A stretch of 34,010 bases of DNA from Martelella mediterranea. GTDB taxonomy: Bacteria; Pseudomonadota; Alphaproteobacteria; Rhizobiales; Rhizobiaceae. The notes beneath the pieces were generated by a model. The model did not search any database and was not told the DNA's origin. It was given only the letters and a program-made list of their open reading frames with translations. The position numbers were made by a program, and so were the translations under genes. The stretch lies in NCBI RefSeq assembly GCF_004342225.1, contig NZ_SMAR01000038.1, forward strand, positions 1-34,010, written 5' to 3'. Shown piece by piece: positions 18,174-26,534 of the stretch (the stretch's first letter is position 1; each line of letters starts with the position of its first letter).

Positions 18174-18977
18174 ATGGGTTTCGCATCTGATGGCATGATG
18201 GGCATTTCAGGGAGTGGGTTCAGCGGTCGCTCAGGCACGGCAACGCAGATCGTGCACAACCGTCTTCGTGCTGAGATTGTCTCTCTCAAGCGCCTGCCGG
18301 GCGAAACGATCAGTGAAAAGGAAATCGCGGCAGAATGCGGGCTCAGCCGAACCCCCATCCGCGAAGCCCTGCTACGGCTGGCCGAAGAACAGCTTGTCGA
18401 TATCGTTCCGAAATCAGGCACACGCGTTTCACGCATTCCGGTGGCCTCACTTCTTGAGGCACAGGTTGCCCGCACAGCCCTTGAGCAGGTCAATGTGCGT
18501 GCAGCGGCCGGCCGGGTGCAAGGCAGCGATATCGCCAATATGCGGGCCATGATCGTGTTTCAGCGCGAACGTGTCGAGGCGGGCGACAGCGATCAGTTTC
18601 ATGCATCAGATGAAGCGCTTCACCGCGCAATCGCGGTTGCTGGCGGCTATCCGGGCATCTGGCGGATGATTGAACAGGTCAAGCTACAGGTTGATCGTTA
18701 CCGCAGGCTGACACTGCCACAGGTCAATCGCATGGAGCGGGTTGTCGAAGAACACAGTGAGATCGTCGAAGCCATTGCTGACCATGATGTCGACCGTGCC
18801 GTCATCGCCATGACGAAACATCTTGAAGGGTTAGGCATAGAAGACCTGCGGCCAATCCGGGAGCTTAACCCAGACTATTTCATCGGGGACATTAACGGTG
18901 CCTTCGAGAAATGGAGCGATGGAAACATCGCCGACCAGAAGCAAGGCCGTTCAGGCCCAAAACCACTGAACGACTAG
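18174..18977 (+). CDS. GntR-family (FCD) transcriptional regulator of uronate operon
   Basis: About 267 aa. The winged helix-turn-helix spans roughly residues 20-85 (IVHNRLRAEIVSLKRLPGETISEKEIAAECGLSRTPIREALLRLAEEQLVDIVPKSGTRVSRI) and the FCD sensor domain follows, with the helix-borne D/H residues in DEALHRAIAVAGG and HSEIVEAIADHDVDRA that usually bind a metal and carboxylate ligand. The ATG at 18174 is chosen because GGAGG lies five bases upstream; the in-frame ATG at 18162 would contain that site. It is 33 bases ahead of the TRAP binding-protein gene. Relatives control hexuronate and 2-keto-3-deoxygluconate pathways, which fits the downstream genes. Confidence 0.92.
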   Translation: MGFASDGMMGISGSGFSGRSGTATQIVHNRLRAEIVSLKRLPGETISEKEIAAECGLSRTPIREALLRLAEEQLVDIVPKSGTRVSRIPVASLLEAQVARTALEQVNVRAAAGRVQGSDIANMRAMIVFQRERVEAGDSDQFHASDEALHRAIAVAGGYPGIWRMIEQVKLQVDRYRRLTLPQVNRMERVVEEHSEIVEAIADHDVDRAVIAMTKHLEGLGIEDLRPIRELNPDYFIGDINGAFEKWSDGNIADQKQGRSGPKPLND

Positions 18978-19010
18978 CGTAGCAATTCAATACCCTATTG
19001 GGAGGTAATT

Positions 19011-20009
19011 ATGAAAAAGTTCAATAAAGTCCTTGGCCTGGCAGGTGTCAGCGTTCTCGCTATGGGAACGGCATTCGGCCCTTCGGCGGCTTTTGCCAAG
19101 ACCGTTTTCGAGATCGCGTTCAACCAGCCGGAAACGCATCCGCAGTTCAAGGCGATGCAGCGTTTCGGCGAGGCACTTGAAGAACGGACCGATGGCGAAT
19201 ACTCCGTCCAGATTTTCCCGAATGAGCTGCTTGGCGCTCAGAAGGAAACCGTGGAAATGGCACAGACAGGCACGATTGCCATGTCGCTCGCTGCAGCCAG
19301 CCTTCTTGAAAGCTGGAACCCCGATTTTGTGGTTTTCAACCTGCCTTACGTCTTCGACAGCATCGAACACCAGAAGCAGATCGTGAATGACCCGGAAATC
19401 GTCGGCGATCTTTATAATTCCGTCGCTGATCAGGGTATCGTCGTTGTCGCCGCCTTCACCGCTGGCTCGCGCAACGTTTATCTGAAAGACCATCCGGTTC
19501 ATACGCCGGAAGATCTGGCTGGTCAGAAGATCCGCGTGATGCAGTCGCAGACCAATATCGACATGATGAACATGATGGGCGGCAACGGTATCGCCATGGG
19601 TCAGGGTGAGGTTTACACCGCCATCCAGACCGGTGTTCTTGATGGTGGCGAAAACAACGAAGTGACCTACTGGTCGCTCAAGCATTCGGAAATCGCGCCG
19701 TATTTCTCCTACACGCAGCATCTGATGATCCCCGATTATCTGGTGATGAACGTCGATTACTTCGAAGACATGCCCGATGACGTGAAGACGATCTTCATGG
19801 AAGAGCTTCAGAAGGCTGCCAATTACGAGTTCGAAGTCTTCGCTGAAGATGCGGCCAAGTCCCGTGCTCTGGCTGAAGAAGCTGGCGCCAAGTTCAATGA
19901 AGTCGACCTTCAGCCCTTCCGCGATGCCGTTCGTCCGCTGACGGAAGAAAAGCTCACCAGCGACGTGACCAAGAAGATCTACTCGCAGATGCACCCCGCA
20001 AGCGAGTAA
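19011..20009 (+). CDS. dctP: TRAP transporter substrate-binding protein DctP
   Basis: Periplasmic binding protein, 332 aa. The signal peptide ends near AAFA; the mature chain has TVFEIAFNQPETHPQFKAMQRFGEALEERTDG, the carboxylate-binding region GQKIRVMQSQTNIDMMNMMGGNGIAMGQGEVYTAIQTGVLDGGENN with the conserved arginine in IRVM, and YLVMNVDYFEDMP. GGGAGG precedes the ATG. With the KduI/KduD genes downstream, the ligand is probably a hexuronate or an unsaturated or keto-deoxy uronate; a TRAP system for galacturonate (GaaPQM) is known in Agrobacterium. Strong use of C- and G-ending codons suggests high expression. Confidence 0.94.
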   Translation: MKKFNKVLGLAGVSVLAMGTAFGPSAAFAKTVFEIAFNQPETHPQFKAMQRFGEALEERTDGEYSVQIFPNELLGAQKETVEMAQTGTIAMSLAAASLLESWNPDFVVFNLPYVFDSIEHQKQIVNDPEIVGDLYNSVADQGIVVVAAFTAGSRNVYLKDHPVHTPEDLAGQKIRVMQSQTNIDMMNMMGGNGIAMGQGEVYTAIQTGVLDGGENNEVTYWSLKHSEIAPYFSYTQHLMIPDYLVMNVDYFEDMPDDVKTIFMEELQKAANYEFEVFAEDAAKSRALAEEAGAKFNEVDLQPFRDAVRPLTEEKLTSDVTKKIYSQMHPASE

Positions 20010-20029
20010 TCTCAACCATCACGCAAGCC

Positions 20030-20057
20030 AGACGTCCCCGGAATACCGGGGCCGTCT
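20030..20057. other. Intercistronic stem-loop between dctP and dctQ
   Basis: AGACG-T-CCCCGG and CCGGGG-C-CGTCT form a twelve-position stem with one mismatch around an AATA loop. No T-run follows. It lies 21 bases after the dctP stop in an otherwise gene-free gap and probably protects or limits the transcript so that the binding protein is made in excess. Confidence 0.65.
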
Positions 20058-20183
20058 GAAACGTCGGCCCGGAAGCCGAAAGGTTTTCCGAAAGAAGGCA
20101 CGATGTGCAGTCGATAAAGACACAGAGCATCCTTCAAGCGTCTCATGGACGCACGACTTTCCGGGATGAGAAAGAAACTTGCT

Positions 20184-20699
20184 ATGCATACGATCAAACT
20201 TTGGATAGATCGGTTTCTGGCAACCATCTGCATCACATTGTGTGGTCTTCTGACCTTTGTCGTCACCTGGCAGGTGATAAACCGCTACATCTTCAGCGGC
20301 GCCGGTGCGATGACAGAAGAACTCGCAAAGATCATGTTTGTCTGGCTGGTTCTTCTGGGCTCAGCCCTGTTGTTTGGCGAAAAGGGCCATATGAATATCG
20401 GGATCTTTGTCGAGGCCTTTTCGTCGCAAAGGCTGAAAGGCTTGTTTCAGCTTTCGACGGATGTCCTGATCCTGCTGTTTGTCGTTGCCATTCTTCTGAT
20501 CGGCGGGCTTGACGCCGTTGACCGGACAATGCGCCAGACCAATGCAGCCATACCGTTTTTGAAAACCGGACAGATCTATCTTGCGCTGCCGCTCTCAGGC
20601 GCCTTTTCGGCATTTTACTGCCTTTACAACATCTGGAACGACATTCGCGCCCTGCTCCAGCCGGCCAAGGCTGAGCCAGCAAAAGGGGAGGCCCAATAA
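20184..20699 (+). CDS. dctQ: TRAP transporter small permease DctQ
   Basis: Inner-membrane subunit, about 171 aa, with four predicted membrane segments (LATICITLCGLLTFVVTWQVI, IMFVWLVLLGSALLFG, LSTDVLILLFVVAILLIGG, IYLALPLSGAFSAFYCLY). WQVINRYIF, MTEELAKIMFVWLVLLG and the GHMNIGIFVE motif are characteristic of DctQ. ATGs at 20145 and 20166 are also in frame and none has a strong ribosome site; 20184 gives the best family N-terminus. The stop directly abuts the dctM start. Confidence 0.88.
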   Translation: MHTIKLWIDRFLATICITLCGLLTFVVTWQVINRYIFSGAGAMTEELAKIMFVWLVLLGSALLFGEKGHMNIGIFVEAFSSQRLKGLFQLSTDVLILLFVVAILLIGGLDAVDRTMRQTNAAIPFLKTGQIYLALPLSGAFSAFYCLYNIWNDIRALLQPAKAEPAKGEAQ

Positions 20700-22007
20700 A
20701 TGGCAAATGCAGCCGACATCGGTCTTATCCTGCTCCTCTCGATACCGATTCTCTTGATGATCGGTGTTCCGATCAGCGTCAGCATGGGCATTGGCTCGGT
20801 GCTGGCAATGGCCACCATTTTCACATTCGATCGCATGGCGATCACATCTGCCCAGCGTATCTTCGCAGGGATCAACTCTTTCTCGCTTCTGGCAATTCCC
20901 TTCTTCATCCTTGCAGGCAATATCATGACCTCGGGAGGGATAGCCCGAAGGCTGATCAACTTTGCCAAAGCACTCATCTGCTTTATTCCCGGTTCGCTGA
21001 TGCAGACCAACATCGTCGCCAACATGCTGTTCGGTGCGATCAGCGGTTCCGGTGTTGCTGCTGCTGCCGCCATTGGCGGAGCCATGGGCCCGCAGCAAAA
21101 GGCAGATGGCTACGATCCGAAGGTATCTGCTGCGGCCAATATTGCTTCGGCCCCTGCGGGCATGCTGATCCCACCAAGCAACACTTTCATTATCTATTCG
21201 CTTGCAAGCGGTGGCTCATCGGTCGCGGCTTTGTTTATGGCTGGCTATATTCCCGGCATTCTTTGGGGCATTGCCTGCATGATCCCTGTGGTCTTCTTCG
21301 CCCGCAAGGCTGGCTACAAGTCCGAACGGTTGGGCAGCTTTAAGGAAAATTTCCGGATCACGATTGAAGCGATCCCGGCCCTGATGATGATTGTGATCGT
21401 TGTTGGCGGCATCATTTCCGGCATTTTCACGCCAACGGAAGCCAGCGCAATCGCGGTTGTTTACGTGACTGTTCTGTCACTGGCCTACAGAACAATGTCG
21501 CTGAAGATGGTCCCTGATCTGCTGCTGGCAACGGTAAAAACCACAGCAATGATCATCTTTATGATCGGTGTTTCATCGATCATGGGCTGGATCATGGCCT
21601 ATGCCCAGATCCCGAATGTCATCGCTTCATCGCTGTTGTCGATCACCGATAACCCGATTCTGATCATGATCATCATGAATATCGTGATCCTGCTTCTGGG
21701 CTTTGTCATGGACCCAACGCCGGCCATCCTGATCTTTGCGCCGATCTTCCTGCCGATTGCCACATCTTTGGGTGTCGATCCGGTTCACTTCGGTGTTCTG
21801 ATGGTCTTCAACCTTTGCATTGGCACAATCACGCCGCCGGTCGGTCCGATCATGTTTGTCGGATGCCGCATTGCAGAGCTGAAAATTGAGGAGGTGGTGA
21901 AGCCGCTTCTGCCGTTCTTCTTCATCCTCGTGGCACTGCTGATGGCCGTGACCTTTATTCCTGAGCTTTCGCTGGCTCTGCCGCGTGCCGCGGGTCTGAT
22001 TCAGTAA
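20700..22007 (+). CDS. dctM: TRAP transporter large permease DctM
   Basis: Inner-membrane transport subunit, 435 aa, around twelve membrane segments. Family signatures include LAIPFFILAGNIMTSGGIARRLINFAKAL, GSGVAAAAAIGGAMGPQQKADGYDPKVSAAANIASAPAGMLIPPSN and MDPTPAILIFAPIFLPIATSLGVDPVHFGVLMVFNLCIGTITPPVG. It uses a sodium or proton gradient to import substrate handed over by DctP. ATG follows the dctQ stop with no gap and AGGGGAGG lies just upstream inside dctQ. Confidence 0.96.
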   Translation: MANAADIGLILLLSIPILLMIGVPISVSMGIGSVLAMATIFTFDRMAITSAQRIFAGINSFSLLAIPFFILAGNIMTSGGIARRLINFAKALICFIPGSLMQTNIVANMLFGAISGSGVAAAAAIGGAMGPQQKADGYDPKVSAAANIASAPAGMLIPPSNTFIIYSLASGGSSVAALFMAGYIPGILWGIACMIPVVFFARKAGYKSERLGSFKENFRITIEAIPALMMIVIVVGGIISGIFTPTEASAIAVVYVTVLSLAYRTMSLKMVPDLLLATVKTTAMIIFMIGVSSIMGWIMAYAQIPNVIASSLLSITDNPILIMIIMNIVILLLGFVMDPTPAILIFAPIFLPIATSLGVDPVHFGVLMVFNLCIGTITPPVGPIMFVGCRIAELKIEEVVKPLLPFFFILVALLMAVTFIPELSLALPRAAGLIQ

Positions 22008-22026
22008 AGCAACGCTCAGCGAAATG

Positions 22027-22046
22027 GCTGCGCCTTCGGGCGCAGC
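22027..22046. other. Stem-loop with UUCG tetraloop after dctM
   Basis: GCTGCGCC-TTCG-GGCGCAGC is a perfect eight-base-pair stem closed by the extra-stable UUCG tetraloop, 20 bases after the dctM stop. No T-run follows and the next gene starts at 22078, so an RNA-stability or attenuation role is more likely than full termination. Confidence 0.7.
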
Positions 22047-22059
22047 ACTCAATCGGTGA

Positions 22060-22542
<483 letters not shown>

Positions 22543-22654
22543 ATCCTCTTCAATCACAATAACAAACTGATCTTTTTATCACATTCAATCAGACACAGAC
22601 GAAAACGCTAACGGATGCCCGTTGCTGTTTCGCTGACCAGAAGGAGAAAGAACC

Positions 22655-23497
22655 ATGGAAATTCGCTATTCCGTCAACCAACGTGACTTCAAACGTTACA
22701 CGACCGAAGAAGTGCGCGATGAGTTTCTGATCGAAAATCTCTATGTCGCCGATACGGTTGTTGCCGTTTACACGCACATCGACAGAATGGTCACGCTCGG
22801 CTGCATGCCGGTTTCTGAAGCCGTGCCGCTCGACAAGGGCATCGATTGCATGGGCACTTTCGGCACGAATTTTGTTCTGGAACGCCGCGAAATCGGCATC
22901 TTTAATCTGGGCGGGGCCGGTTCGATCGAAGCTGACGGCGAGACCTTCAACCTCGATTTTCAGGATTGCCTCTACATCACCCGCGGCACCAAATCGGTGG
23001 TCTTTAAAAGCGATGATGCCGCGAAGCCTGCCAAGTTCTACATGGTTTCCGCCCCGGCGCACAAAGCCTGCAAGACGACTTTCCTGAAAATGCAAGATGC
23101 CAAGAAAGTACCGCTTGGCGATACCGCCACAGCGAACAAGCGCGTGATCAACCAGTTCATTCATCCCGACGTTCTGGAAACCTGCCAGCTTTCCATGGGA
23201 CTTACCCAGCTGGAACCCGGCAGTGTCTGGAACACCATGCCAGCCCACACACATGAGCGCCGCATGGAAATCTACACCTATTTCAACCTGCCGGAGGATC
23301 AGTCCGTCTTCCACATGATGGGTGAAGGCAAGCAGACGCGCCATATTCTCGTGCAGAACGAACAGGCTGTCATTAGCCCGTCCTGGAGCATCCATTCCGG
23401 CTGCGGCACGACCAACTACACCTTTATCTGGGCGATGGGTGGCGAAAACCAGACCTTCAACGACATGGACGTGATCCCGATCAACGAGTTGCGCTGA
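22655..23497 (+). CDS. kduI: 5-dehydro-4-deoxy-D-glucuronate isomerase
   Basis: 280 aa. It converts 5-keto-4-deoxyuronate, formed from unsaturated uronates, to 2,5-diketo-3-deoxygluconate. The bicupin chain carries the zinc ligands known from the Escherichia coli enzyme: H198 and H200 in PAHTHERRMEIYTYF, E205, and H247 in SIHSGCGTTNYTFIWAMGGEN. The N-terminus MEIRYSVNQRDFKRYTTEEVRDEFLIENLY is canonical. AGAAGGAG lies in front of the ATG. A 112-base gap separates it from the YhcH-like gene, large enough for an internal promoter, but none is evident. Confidence 0.97.
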   Translation: MEIRYSVNQRDFKRYTTEEVRDEFLIENLYVADTVVAVYTHIDRMVTLGCMPVSEAVPLDKGIDCMGTFGTNFVLERREIGIFNLGGAGSIEADGETFNLDFQDCLYITRGTKSVVFKSDDAAKPAKFYMVSAPAHKACKTTFLKMQDAKKVPLGDTATANKRVINQFIHPDVLETCQLSMGLTQLEPGSVWNTMPAHTHERRMEIYTYFNLPEDQSVFHMMGEGKQTRHILVQNEQAVISPSWSIHSGCGTTNYTFIWAMGGENQTFNDMDVIPINELR

Positions 23498-23499
23498 TC

Positions 23500-23517
23500 G
23501 CCGCATAGCGATGCGGC
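23500..23517. other. Short stem-loop after kduI
   Basis: GCCGCAT-AGCG-ATGCGGC is a perfect seven-base-pair stem with a four-base loop, starting three bases past the kduI stop. There is no T-run. It is one of a series of intercistronic hairpins in this operon. Confidence 0.55.
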
Positions 23518-23564
23518 CGCGTTTGAATGGACTATTTCACCTCTAACAGAAAGATCTTAGACCC

Positions 23565-24350
23565 ATGAATTTTGCAGACATTTTTTCCCTTGAAGGCAAG
23601 ATCGCGCTGGTGACCGGCGCTTCCTACGGTATCGGCTTTTCCATCGCCTCGGCGCTGGCCGAAGCCGGTGCAACCATCGTCTTCAACGACATTAACGAAG
23701 ACTTCCTGGCCAAGGGGGTCGCCGCCTACAAGGATGCGGGTATCGACGCCAAGGGCTATATCTGCGACGTGACCGACGAGCCTGCCGTTCAGAAGATGGT
23801 CGCCCAGATTGGCGAAGATGTCGGTCCGGTCGACATTCTCGTCAACAATGCCGGCATCATCGCCCGCACGCCGATGCACGAGATGGAAGCCAAGGACTTC
23901 CGCAAGGTCATCGATATCGATCTGACGGCACCCTTCATCATGGCCAAGGCCGTGCTGCCATCGATGATGGAGCGCAATTCCGGCAAGATCATCAACATCT
24001 GCTCGATGATGAGCGAACTCGGCCGCGAAACGGTTTCGGCCTATGCCGCGGCCAAGGGCGGCCTGAAAATGCTGACGCGCAACATCGCCTCTGAATATGG
24101 CGCCTACAACATCCAGTGCAACGGCATCGGCCCGGGCTATATCGAAACGCCCCAGACCGCGCCGCTGCGCGAACCCGGTCATCCGTTCAACTCCTTCATC
24201 CTGGCAAAGACGCCAGCCAACCGCTGGGGCACGACCCAGGACCTCAAGGGCCCGGCCGTGTTCCTCGCCTCGGCAGCCTCGGATTTCGTCAACGGTCACG
24301 TGCTTTATGTCGACGGCGGCATCCTCGCCTATATCGGCAAACAGCCATAA
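23565..24350 (+). CDS. kduD: KduD-like SDR: 2-deoxy-D-gluconate 3-dehydrogenase / gluconate 5-dehydrogenase family
   Basis: Short-chain dehydrogenase, 261 aa, expected to reduce 2,5-diketo-3-deoxygluconate to 2-keto-3-deoxygluconate with NAD(P)H. The nucleotide motif TGASYGIG is at 17-24, NNAG at 94-97, and the catalytic triad is S147, Y160 and K164 (YAAAK). INICSMMSELGRETVSAY and PGYIETPQT resemble gluconate 5-dehydrogenases as much as Escherichia coli KduD, so the name rests partly on its place after kduI. Third codon positions are strongly G/C, suggesting high expression. The ribosome site is weak (AGAAAGA). Confidence 0.85.
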   Translation: MNFADIFSLEGKIALVTGASYGIGFSIASALAEAGATIVFNDINEDFLAKGVAAYKDAGIDAKGYICDVTDEPAVQKMVAQIGEDVGPVDILVNNAGIIARTPMHEMEAKDFRKVIDIDLTAPFIMAKAVLPSMMERNSGKIINICSMMSELGRETVSAYAAAKGGLKMLTRNIASEYGAYNIQCNGIGPGYIETPQTAPLREPGHPFNSFILAKTPANRWGTTQDLKGPAVFLASAASDFVNGHVLYVDGGILAYIGKQP

Positions 24351-24361
24351 CCAGACGTCTG

Positions 24362-24397
24362 GCCGGAGCGGATGCCCTTTTCCATGTCCGCTCCGGC
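24362..24397 (+). terminator. Hairpin at the end of the kdu operon
   Basis: GCCGGAGCGGA and TCCGCTCCGGC are perfectly complementary over eleven bases with a 14-base loop, 12 bases after the kduD stop. The downstream sequence TCCCTC is not a T-run, so a factor-independent terminator is not certain, but the position at the operon end supports a 3'-end role. Confidence 0.6.
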
Positions 24398-25215
24398 TCC
24401 CTCACAAATTACCAGCTGAACTTCTGCCGCGCAGGAACGTCTTTTCAGGACGCAACTCAATCCAGCCCACCGATCCAGTACTGTTTGTTCAGCAATGACC
24501 GGATATCCTGAGACGTCCTTCACACCATACGATCTGATTGATCCTGCTCGCGAGCGTATCGGTTGTCCGGATAGAACCTCTGGCGGCACCACCACAGCCC
24601 GGTGCCCGCAATATGTGAGACGGGCGGGCCTCCCTGACACAGCAAGCTGCGGCGAAAGTACACGTTTCAAAACTTCGCCACGCATTCCGGCTCCCGACAA
24701 TGCGGGAATGTCACATAGGCGGTGAAGCGCCCTTTTTGTGGGCACGGACCGTGATATGGCAATCATCTGCATAGCGACGATCTCACCGGATCAACCTTGT
24801 CCGCATCTCCACTCTCGGTAATTGTCAGCGCGCCTTTAACGATTACCATCGTTTTTTCAGGCCCTGTCCGGACCATATTCGCCGTCGCAAACGGTGACAG
24901 GCCGCCGTGCCGATAATTGAGCACATTTCCGACCCAAACACCGGCATCTTTCCCCGCAGCGCGTTCCAGTCTTGCATCCTCCGAGTGAAAATATGCGTGG
25001 CCCGTCCCCCGCAAATTGTCCTCGTCAGACACTGCACCGGCCCGGAACACGCGATTCCTGTCGTAGCTATTTTCGTCTTATTGATGGTTTGAATCGCTGG
25101 ATCTGCTTCGTTGTTTTCGTGTTCTGTATTTTTGAAATTTGATTGCGGAGGCTGGATATGATCACAACTTGCGCCCCGAGCAAGTAAAGATGGTTGCGCA
25201 GGAATGCGCAGATCT
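24398..25215. other. Stretch without a recognisable intact gene
   Basis: About 820 bases between the kdu operon and the truncated oxidoreductase hold several open frames on both strands but none with a convincing full-length family match. The best candidate is a minus-strand fragment at 24763-25050, listed separately. A frame at 24329-24772 on the minus strand runs through the kduD terminator hairpin and into kduD, so it is unlikely to be real. I see no tRNA, insertion sequence ends or direct repeats here. Confidence 0.5.
24763..25050 (-). pseudogene. Possible gene fragment, weakly cupin-like
   Basis: A frame of 95 codons from a GTG, open upstream to 25080, reads with plausible codon use. 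The segment TGPEKTMVIVKGALTITESGD resembles a cupin beta-strand pair of the form 'x-MVIxxGxLTIT', but the frame stops soon after, too early for a complete cupin, and no ribosome site is seen. I do not recognise a specific family. It may be a remnant left by rearrangement or may be non-coding. Confidence 0.25.
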
Positions 25216-25989
25216 TCAACTGCTAATTCGATCAGCGGCGTAGCGCTGCGTACGACATAACGGCAGGGCTGTACGCACGGCAGCGCCCGAAACGTGCTGG
25301 CCGAGCTTCTCCACCAGTCCCTGCGACCACGGCACGAGCTGGAAGCCCAGCCCGTCGTCAATCATGGCGAACCGGCCTCGATAGGACCCAATGTCGAACG
25401 CGCGGTAGTCGATAACCTCGCTCACGCCCTGTGCCAGCGCTTCCTCGCGTCCGAATGCGCTGCAACTGCCGGTAACGGTTGCGCCTTGCATGCGTGCGAT
25501 CTGCACCGCCAAACGCCCCACGCTTCCCAAGCATCCGGTTATCAGGACGGACTGACCAGCTCTCAGCTTCGCCTTTTCCATGAGTGCGATCCAGGCCGCC
25601 GAACCGACAACCGTCATGGCCGCCGCCTGCTCGAAAGTGACATTGGACGGCTTCAGTGCAACTGTTTTCGTGTCCGCCACGACATATTCCGCAAAAGCTC
25701 CCGCTTGCCGGATCTCGGTAGCGCCGAAGACCTCATCGCCCACCTTAAACCGCTCTACTTCCGAGCCAACGGCATCGATCACACCGGAAAAGTCATGGCC
25801 CAGGCCACGCGGAAAGTGCGAACCCGTCATCATCTTCATTTCGCCACGTCGGATCTTCCAATCCATCGGATTGACCGCTGCGGCCCTGACCTGAACGCGA
25901 ATCTGCTCCCGTACCGGTTCGGGCAAGTTCACCTCGGCAATCCGCAGCTCTTCCGGGCCACCATATTTGAGATACTGGATGCGCTTCAT
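25216..25989 (-). pseudogene. Truncated MDR oxidoreductase fused to a relaxase (DUF3363) scrap
   Basis: Residues 1 to about 203 are a medium-chain NAD(P)H oxidoreductase of the quinone reductase type: MKRIQYLKYGGPEELRIAEV, RAAAVNPMDWKIRRGEM, GHDFSGVIDAVG and the nucleotide-binding VLITGCLGSVGRLAVQIARMQGATVTGSCS. A complete member would continue to about 310. Instead, from residue 204 (near 25380) the frame reads RFAMIDDGLGFQLVPW then EKLGQHVSG, which I recognise as the C-terminal end of DUF3363-type relaxases of Rhizobiales and relatives; it ends near 25287 and the remaining 22 residues match nothing. The oxidoreductase has lost the rest of its cofactor domain and is probably inactive. The ATG at 25989 retains a plausible N-terminus. 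Confidence 0.7.
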
Positions 25990-26053
25990 GGTCGGTGCTT
26001 CTCAAACTGTTCGGCGTGGAGATGAGCGGGGAGTGGACAATCGACGGGGTTCA

Positions 26054-26428
26054 TCATCCGGCCCACCAGACCCAGATGAAGGCGGCCCCAAGCACCGCCT
26101 CTGCGACAGCCGAACGAAAGATGCCCGCACTGACACGCCGCGCCAGGAACTCGTAAAGACCAAGACCTGCCAAAAGCATGGCTGTTCCGCCCATGACCAG
26201 GCACACAGCCGACCGGATGTCCGAGGAACCGGCTGTTCGCCCGAGGAAAAACATCAGAGCGAGGCCGAGATACATCAGGCCCATCCGGCGAAACAGGATG
26301 AGCGCGCCAATGGATTGCTCGAGCCCCCACTCCTTGAGCACGCTGCCGCCGAAGACGATGAAACGGGCGCCGAGAACGATACACGCGGCCGTCATGACGA
26401 GTGCCAGTATCTCGAAGGTCAAAGCCAA
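26054..26428 (-). CDS. Small membrane protein, four predicted membrane segments
   Basis: About 124 aa, not recognised as a named family. Hydrophobic stretches FEILALVMTAACIVLGARFIVFG, GLMYLGLALMFFLG, AVCLVMGGTAMLLAGLGLYEFLA and VAEAVLGAAFIWVWWAG suggest four helices with a positively charged loop (ARRVSAG). The start is TTG; a second TTG at 26422, seven bases after GGGGAG, is the better spaced candidate. It lies 64 bases ahead of the truncated oxidoreductase on the same strand and is divergent from the AraC regulator, so the three were probably once one unit. Confidence 0.65.
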   Translation of the reverse strand: MALTFEILALVMTAACIVLGARFIVFGGSVLKEWGLEQSIGALILFRRMGLMYLGLALMFFLGRTAGSSDIRSAVCLVMGGTAMLLAGLGLYEFLARRVSAGIFRSAVAEAVLGAAFIWVWWAG

Positions 26429-26534
26429 TCTCCCCGATCGAATGGTTGCTGGACAGCGGAAGCATCGGGTTATAGGCAGGGCATATCAGACGATCTATGC
26501 TTCAGAATCCTATTTTTATTGGAGATCATCCAAA

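Noticed and set aside
17876-18550. Minus-strand frame across the GntR promoter
   Set aside because: It crosses the terminator, both operators and the GntR coding start and shows no domain.
18987-20015. Long minus-strand frame opposite dctP
   Set aside because: It arises from the biased codon use of the highly expressed dctP gene; translation is histidine-rich shadow sequence without motifs.
22589-23506. Long minus-strand frame opposite kduI
   Set aside because: Same reason: mirror frame of a strongly biased gene with verified zinc-binding motifs.
24329-24772. Minus-strand frame of 147 codons after kduD
   Set aside because: It runs through the operon-end hairpin and into kduD, has no family resemblance and no ribosome site.
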